DNA of 46,934 nt from Zooshikella ganghwensis DSM 15267 (GTDB lineage: Bacteria; Pseudomonadota; Gammaproteobacteria; Pseudomonadales; Zooshikellaceae): positions 1-46,934 of the forward strand of contig NZ_AUAF01000028.1 in the NCBI RefSeq assembly GCF_000428585.1, in the 5' to 3' direction. Made by a program: the position numbers and the translations under genes. Below, in pieces: positions 43,505 through 46,934 of this stretch. Under the pieces are notes generated by a model. It was not told the DNA's origin. It saw only the letters and a program-made list of their open reading frames with translations, and made no database searches. Position 1 is the stretch's first letter. Each line of letters starts with the position of its first letter.

Positions 43505-46267
43505 ATGCAAACACTCAATAGGATTAGATTGTCACTTTGTTCACTTTGTCTAGGTGTTACCTTACCCTTAAGTGGACTTGCCGCAGATTACTTGAAAGAT
43601 GCACAACAGTATTATGATAAGGGTGAGTATAAATCTGCAGAAATTCAGCTGAAAAATGTGCTTAAAGAAAACCCTGAAGATGCAAAAGCACGTGCATTGC
43701 TTGGCCGAGCTTATTTAAAGCAAGGTATTTTACCCTCAGCGGTAAAAGAATTTGAGCGGGCTAAAAAGTTGGGTGAGCTTGAGCTGGAAGACAGATTAAG
43801 CTTAGCTGAACTGTATTTATTACAAAGACGTTTTACAGAAGCCATCACCCTTGCGGATCTTGAAGCTATTGATGCTGAACATCAACCTGATGGCTTGCTG
43901 ATTCATGGCTATGCGTATATGGGGCAGGGAATGTATGCTGATGCCCGAGAAGCTTTTGAAAAAGCCCTAAAAAGTAAAGATTTGCCTTCAGCACGTTTAG
44001 GCTTGGCAAAAGTCGATTTTAGAGAAGGTAACATTGAGGAATCCAGTAAACGCCTGGAAAAAATATTAAAGGCTGAAGCTGAAAACCCTGATGCTTTGAT
44101 TTTGAGAGCCCAGATTGCTACACGGCAAGAGCGTTATGCTGATGCTATCAATGACCTGGATGCTGTACTTAAGTTAGCACCTGAAAATTACAATGCACTC
44201 ATAAAAAGAGCAGATGCCTATGCGCTGTCTGATAAATTAGATGAAGCCAAAGCGGATCTGGATATCGTGCTTGAAAAAGTACCAGAGCATCCAGAGGCAA
44301 ACTTTACGCTGACTAAAGTCTATCTTAAACAGGGTGAGTATGAAAAAGCACGGGAAGCGGGTGACAAAGTGCTTCGACTGCGTCAGCAATTTGTACCTGT
44401 GATGTATTTATTGGGCATTGCGCATTATGGTTTAGGAAACTACCAACAAGCATTGGAGCAGCTTGAGCAGTATACCAGCTATATCAAAGGCAATGACGGT
44501 GCAAATATTTTATTAGCACAAGTGTTGGTTAAACAAAAAAACCATCAAGGTGCGATCACGTTACTTGAAAAGCTGGCTGCCAAAGAGGGTAAACATCAAG
44601 CGCGTGTTTATGCATTGCTGGGCAATGCTTATATGAAAACCAAAGACTATGCAAAAGCTACGCATTATTTAGATAAAGCGCTGGAGCTGGAACCTAATAT
44701 AGCACGATTACAGGCTCAGGTGGCTGTTGGTCACTTATTTTCAGGTGATACAGAAAGTGCCATTAAAGAGTTAAAAGAATTATCGGCAAAGGCTGAAGAA
44801 CCCAATGACGCGGATTTGCTACTGGTTCGTACCTATATTCAAGGCAAACAATACCAAGAAGCTGAAAGTCTTGTAACCAAGCGTATTAAGCAGTGGCCAG
44901 ATAACCCTATGTATTATAATTTACAAGGGCTATTACACCAGGTACAAGGGCGCTTTGATGAAGCGAAAACAGGTTTCCAACAGGCACTAAGTAAGGATAA
45001 GAAATATATTCCTGCGTTGATGGGTTTAGCTGGTCTTAGTTACACACAAGGCGATCAAGATGCTGCTAAAGAGTACTATCAACAAGCCATAGCGGTTAAC
45101 GAAAAATATTTACCTGCCTACTTTGCATTGAGTGCTGTTGCTTCATCAGCAAAAGATGAAAAGGCAGCTATAAGCTGGTTGGAAAAAGCGAACAAGGCAA
45201 ATGAGAAAGACTTACGCACTCAAGTCATGTTGGCTGACGCTTATTTAAATTACAAGCGATTGGATGATGCCAAGCGAGTCACTCGTCGTCTAGCCGATGA
45301 TTATGGCGATCAGCTTGCTGTGATTGAGCTGCAAACGCGTGTTGCCCGTGCTTCAAATGATGACACCAACACTCAGTACTTACTGGAAAAGTTAGTCACT
45401 TTATCCCCTGATAATAAAGGCTATATTAACCAGTTGATGCAATACCATTTACAAAAAGGCGATAAAAAAGCGGCTTTAGATGTATTAGATGCAGCGTTAC
45501 GTCGTGAGCCAAAGGATAAACAGCTAATAATAGCTAAATTGCGCTTATTGAGTCAGCAAAAACGTTTTGATGAGGCATTAGTCATTGCTAAAGATATTGT
45601 CGCGCGTGAAAAGGATAGTCCTGCTGCAAAAATAATACTAGCCAATGCTTATTTAAATGCGAAACAAGATGATAAAGCGAAAGAAATCTATCAACCAATG
45701 CTAGATGAATTGGCTGAAGTAGGCATGGTTTCCAGGCTTTATCCATTCTTTAATAGTCATGGATTGAAAAAAGAGGTAGAGAAACTTTTTGCAGATAGCC
45801 TTAAAAAGTGGCCTGATACTGTTTCTATTCGACTTTTGCATGCACAGCACTTACAAAATAATGGTGATATTAATGGTGCAATAAAGCAATATGAAGAAAT
45901 CTTGAAAAAAGAGCCTGATGATGTAACTTCACTTAATAACCTGGCATGGTTTTACCTGGATAAAGGACAGGAAAAAGCACTTGAATATGCAGAAAAAGCC
46001 CATAAAGCGATGCCTAATAGCCCTGAAGTTGCTGATACTTATGGCTGGGTTTTATTGAATAATAATCAACACGACAAAGCACTTGAATTGTTAACAAATG
46101 CCGCAAAAGCCGCTCCAAATAATCTTGATATTCGCTATCACTATGCAGTGGCTTTAGTAAAGGCTGGTAAAAAAGAACAAGCTAAAAAAGAGCTGAAATT
46201 AGTACTGGATTCAAACCGGTCTTTTTCTGAGAAGAAAGCAGCTGAAGAGTTATTTTCAGAACTTTAA
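43505..46267 (+). CDS. prsT: XrtA/PEP-CTERM system TPR-repeat protein PrsT
   Basis: 920 residues from the ATG at 43505, ten bases after AAGGA; an upstream ATG at 43484 lacks a ribosome site. A signal peptide (1-~27, ending LSGLAA) exports it. The rest is an almost continuous array of tetratricopeptide repeats, more than twenty by eye (for example YYDKGEYKSAEIQLKNVL and ALELEPN). The family model is usually called a lipoprotein, but no lipobox cysteine is seen at the cleavage site here, so it may be soluble periplasmic. Third gene of prsKRT, 32 bases after prsR. Such proteins probably scaffold exopolysaccharide export machinery. Confidence 0.93.
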   Translation: MQTLNRIRLSLCSLCLGVTLPLSGLAADYLKDAQQYYDKGEYKSAEIQLKNVLKENPEDAKARALLGRAYLKQGILPSAVKEFERAKKLGELELEDRLSLAELYLLQRRFTEAITLADLEAIDAEHQPDGLLIHGYAYMGQGMYADAREAFEKALKSKDLPSARLGLAKVDFREGNIEESSKRLEKILKAEAENPDALILRAQIATRQERYADAINDLDAVLKLAPENYNALIKRADAYALSDKLDEAKADLDIVLEKVPEHPEANFTLTKVYLKQGEYEKAREAGDKVLRLRQQFVPVMYLLGIAHYGLGNYQQALEQLEQYTSYIKGNDGANILLAQVLVKQKNHQGAITLLEKLAAKEGKHQARVYALLGNAYMKTKDYAKATHYLDKALELEPNIARLQAQVAVGHLFSGDTESAIKELKELSAKAEEPNDADLLLVRTYIQGKQYQEAESLVTKRIKQWPDNPMYYNLQGLLHQVQGRFDEAKTGFQQALSKDKKYIPALMGLAGLSYTQGDQDAAKEYYQQAIAVNEKYLPAYFALSAVASSAKDEKAAISWLEKANKANEKDLRTQVMLADAYLNYKRLDDAKRVTRRLADDYGDQLAVIELQTRVARASNDDTNTQYLLEKLVTLSPDNKGYINQLMQYHLQKGDKKAALDVLDAALRREPKDKQLIIAKLRLLSQQKRFDEALVIAKDIVAREKDSPAAKIILANAYLNAKQDDKAKEIYQPMLDELAEVGMVSRLYPFFNSHGLKKEVEKLFADSLKKWPDTVSIRLLHAQHLQNNGDINGAIKQYEEILKKEPDDVTSLNNLAWFYLDKGQEKALEYAEKAHKAMPNSPEVADTYGWVLLNNNQHDKALELLTNAAKAAPNNLDIRYHYAVALVKAGKKEQAKKELKLVLDSNRSFSEKKAAEELFSEL

Positions 46268-46294
46268 TTTTGTAGCAAGCTACTAATAATTATG

Positions 46295-46320
46295 GCTGCG
46301 TCTTTGACGCAGCTTTTTTT
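46295..46320 (+). terminator. Rho-independent terminator of prsKRT
   Basis: GCTGCGTC (46295-46302), loop TTT, GACGCAGC (46306-46313), then seven T. It lies 28 bases after the prsT stop. Confidence 0.93.
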
Positions 46321-46390
46321 ATGCTTAAAATCATAAGTTATAGGCAATATGAAGGGTATACTAAATTTGAACAGTGAGTGTTTTAAAGCG

Positions 46391-46660
46391 CTAGGACAGC
46401 TCTACGTGATGGTTGGTTTTTTCAGACTCTGAGTTTATACTACCTCTAATTATAACATCTTTGCAAGTAAATCGAAGCTCTCGCCTTCTTCGCTCAATAA
46501 TGGGCGTAACAAGTACTGAAGCATCTGTCAGTAACTTTATAAGTTGTTTGCGAAAACGGTATATTTGAATATTAATGTGATTTTCTGTTAGTTTGAGCAT
46601 GTCACATATGACCTCTTTATCAAACCAGCCGCATTCTTCGTCATGTAATGTCAGCAGCAA
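46391..46660 (-). pseudogene. C-terminal fragment of a winged-helix protein, cut by the IS21 element
   Basis: An open minus-strand frame runs from the exact IS boundary at 46660 to a stop at 46391, about 89 residues. It reads as a DNA-binding winged helix: helix WFDKEVICDMLKL, recognition-like helix NHINIQIYRFRKQLIKLL, then the basic wing ERRRRELRFTC. Any TTG start at the boundary is artificial, since the upstream part of the gene has been displaced by the insertion. The fold recalls the C-terminal domain of FHA- or response-type regulators. The original partner domain cannot be known from this window. It could have been a second regulator of the adjoining prsKRT operon. Confidence 0.6.
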
Positions 46661-46934
46661 TGTAAAACTGACCCACTAGCAGCAATCGAATTTTGACCCA
46701 CCTGAGTAAAATACCACCGTTTAAGCTTAAGTGTGTGGTATCGATGACATGTTAACTCAGGAGCTTGCAGTGGAAATACACGTACTAAAACGACAAGGCA
46801 TGAGTATTCGTCGTATATCAAGAGAACTGGGCCTATCACGTAACACCGTTAGACAGTACTTACGAGGTCAAATTAAAAAACCAATCTACAGCAAAAGACC
46901 TATACGTCCTTCAAAACTGGACCCCTACAAAGAT
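46661..46934 (+). mobile_element. Left end of an IS21-family insertion sequence
   Basis: The element begins TGTAAAACTGACCCACTAG at 46661 and has a second related copy (ATTTTGACCCACCTG) about 30 bases inside, the multiple end-repeats typical of IS21. It continues past the window end with istA. Inserted at the 5' side of the winged-helix fragment. Confidence 0.85.
46749..46934 (+). CDS. istA: IS21-family transposase IstA, N-terminus (partial)
   Basis: 62 codons from the ATG at 46749 to the end of the window, with the frame still open. The N-terminal HTH reads IHVLKRQGMSIRRISRELGL then SRNTVRQYLRG, the usual IstA DNA-binding start. Ribosome-site strength is modest. The DDE domain and istB lie outside the window. 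Confidence 0.93.
   Translation, partial: MLTQELAVEIHVLKRQGMSIRRISRELGLSRNTVRQYLRGQIKKPIYSKRPIRPSKLDPYKD

Overview
This 46.9 kb window looks like a low-to-moderate GC marine gammaproteobacterium of the Oceanospirillales type. The evidence is a pseudomonad-like class II PHA synthase and depolymerase, an XrtA/PEP-CTERM regulatory trio (PrsK-PrsR-PrsT) and a gammaproteobacterial gltX with adjacent tRNAs. A Zooshikella- or Spartinivicinus-like genome would fit, but that genus guess is inference. Both edges lie in insertion sequences: an IS5-family transposase tail on the left and the start of an IS21-family istA on the right. Each IS adjoins a truncated gene.

Layout. About 0.3-9 kb: mostly separate housekeeping or unknown genes (gamma-glutamyltransferase, a GrxA-like glutaredoxin, an uncharacterised anchored protein, a 39-residue membrane peptide, a lipoprotein, a GNAT acetyltransferase, a COG4299-type membrane acyltransferase, murein endopeptidase MepA). 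About 9-16 kb, minus strand: a possible amino-acid-degradation operon of fused indolepyruvate ferredoxin oxidoreductase, leucine dehydrogenase and an M20 lipoprotein peptidase; a candidate sRNA lies beyond its end. About 16.7-19.2 kb: gltX, then tRNA-Ala(GGC) and a tandem array Glu-Gly-Glu-Gly-Glu.

About 19.3-30 kb is the most interesting part, a predicted light-response regulon. It encodes a short LOV photoreceptor (Cys53), a MerR-type LitR-like repressor with a degenerate cobalamin site, a RudS-like DUF523-DUF1722 protein (tRNA 4-thiouridine desulfidase family), class I photolyase, an NTF2-like protein, a DUF2878 membrane protein, a TIGR01777 epimerase, an FAD oxidoreductase-DUF1365-cyclopropane synthase lipid operon and a short-chain dehydrogenase. 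Paired TGTACA-like half-sites 12-13 bp apart occur in all three promoter-bearing gaps of the cluster. This supports a model in which the LOV protein relieves LitR repression under blue light.

About 30-33.5 kb: PHA storage genes (phasin opposite class II phaC-phaZ). About 33.6-39.3 kb: a PA2817-like protein, the YadGH ABC exporter, a CyaB-like MASE2 adenylate cyclase, an endonuclease V homologue that has lost several catalytic residues, and a nitroreductase. About 40-46.3 kb: prsK-prsR-prsT, the histidine kinase, sigma-54 response regulator and TPR protein that accompany exosortase A/EPS systems. A winged-helix gene fragment cut by the IS21 element follows.
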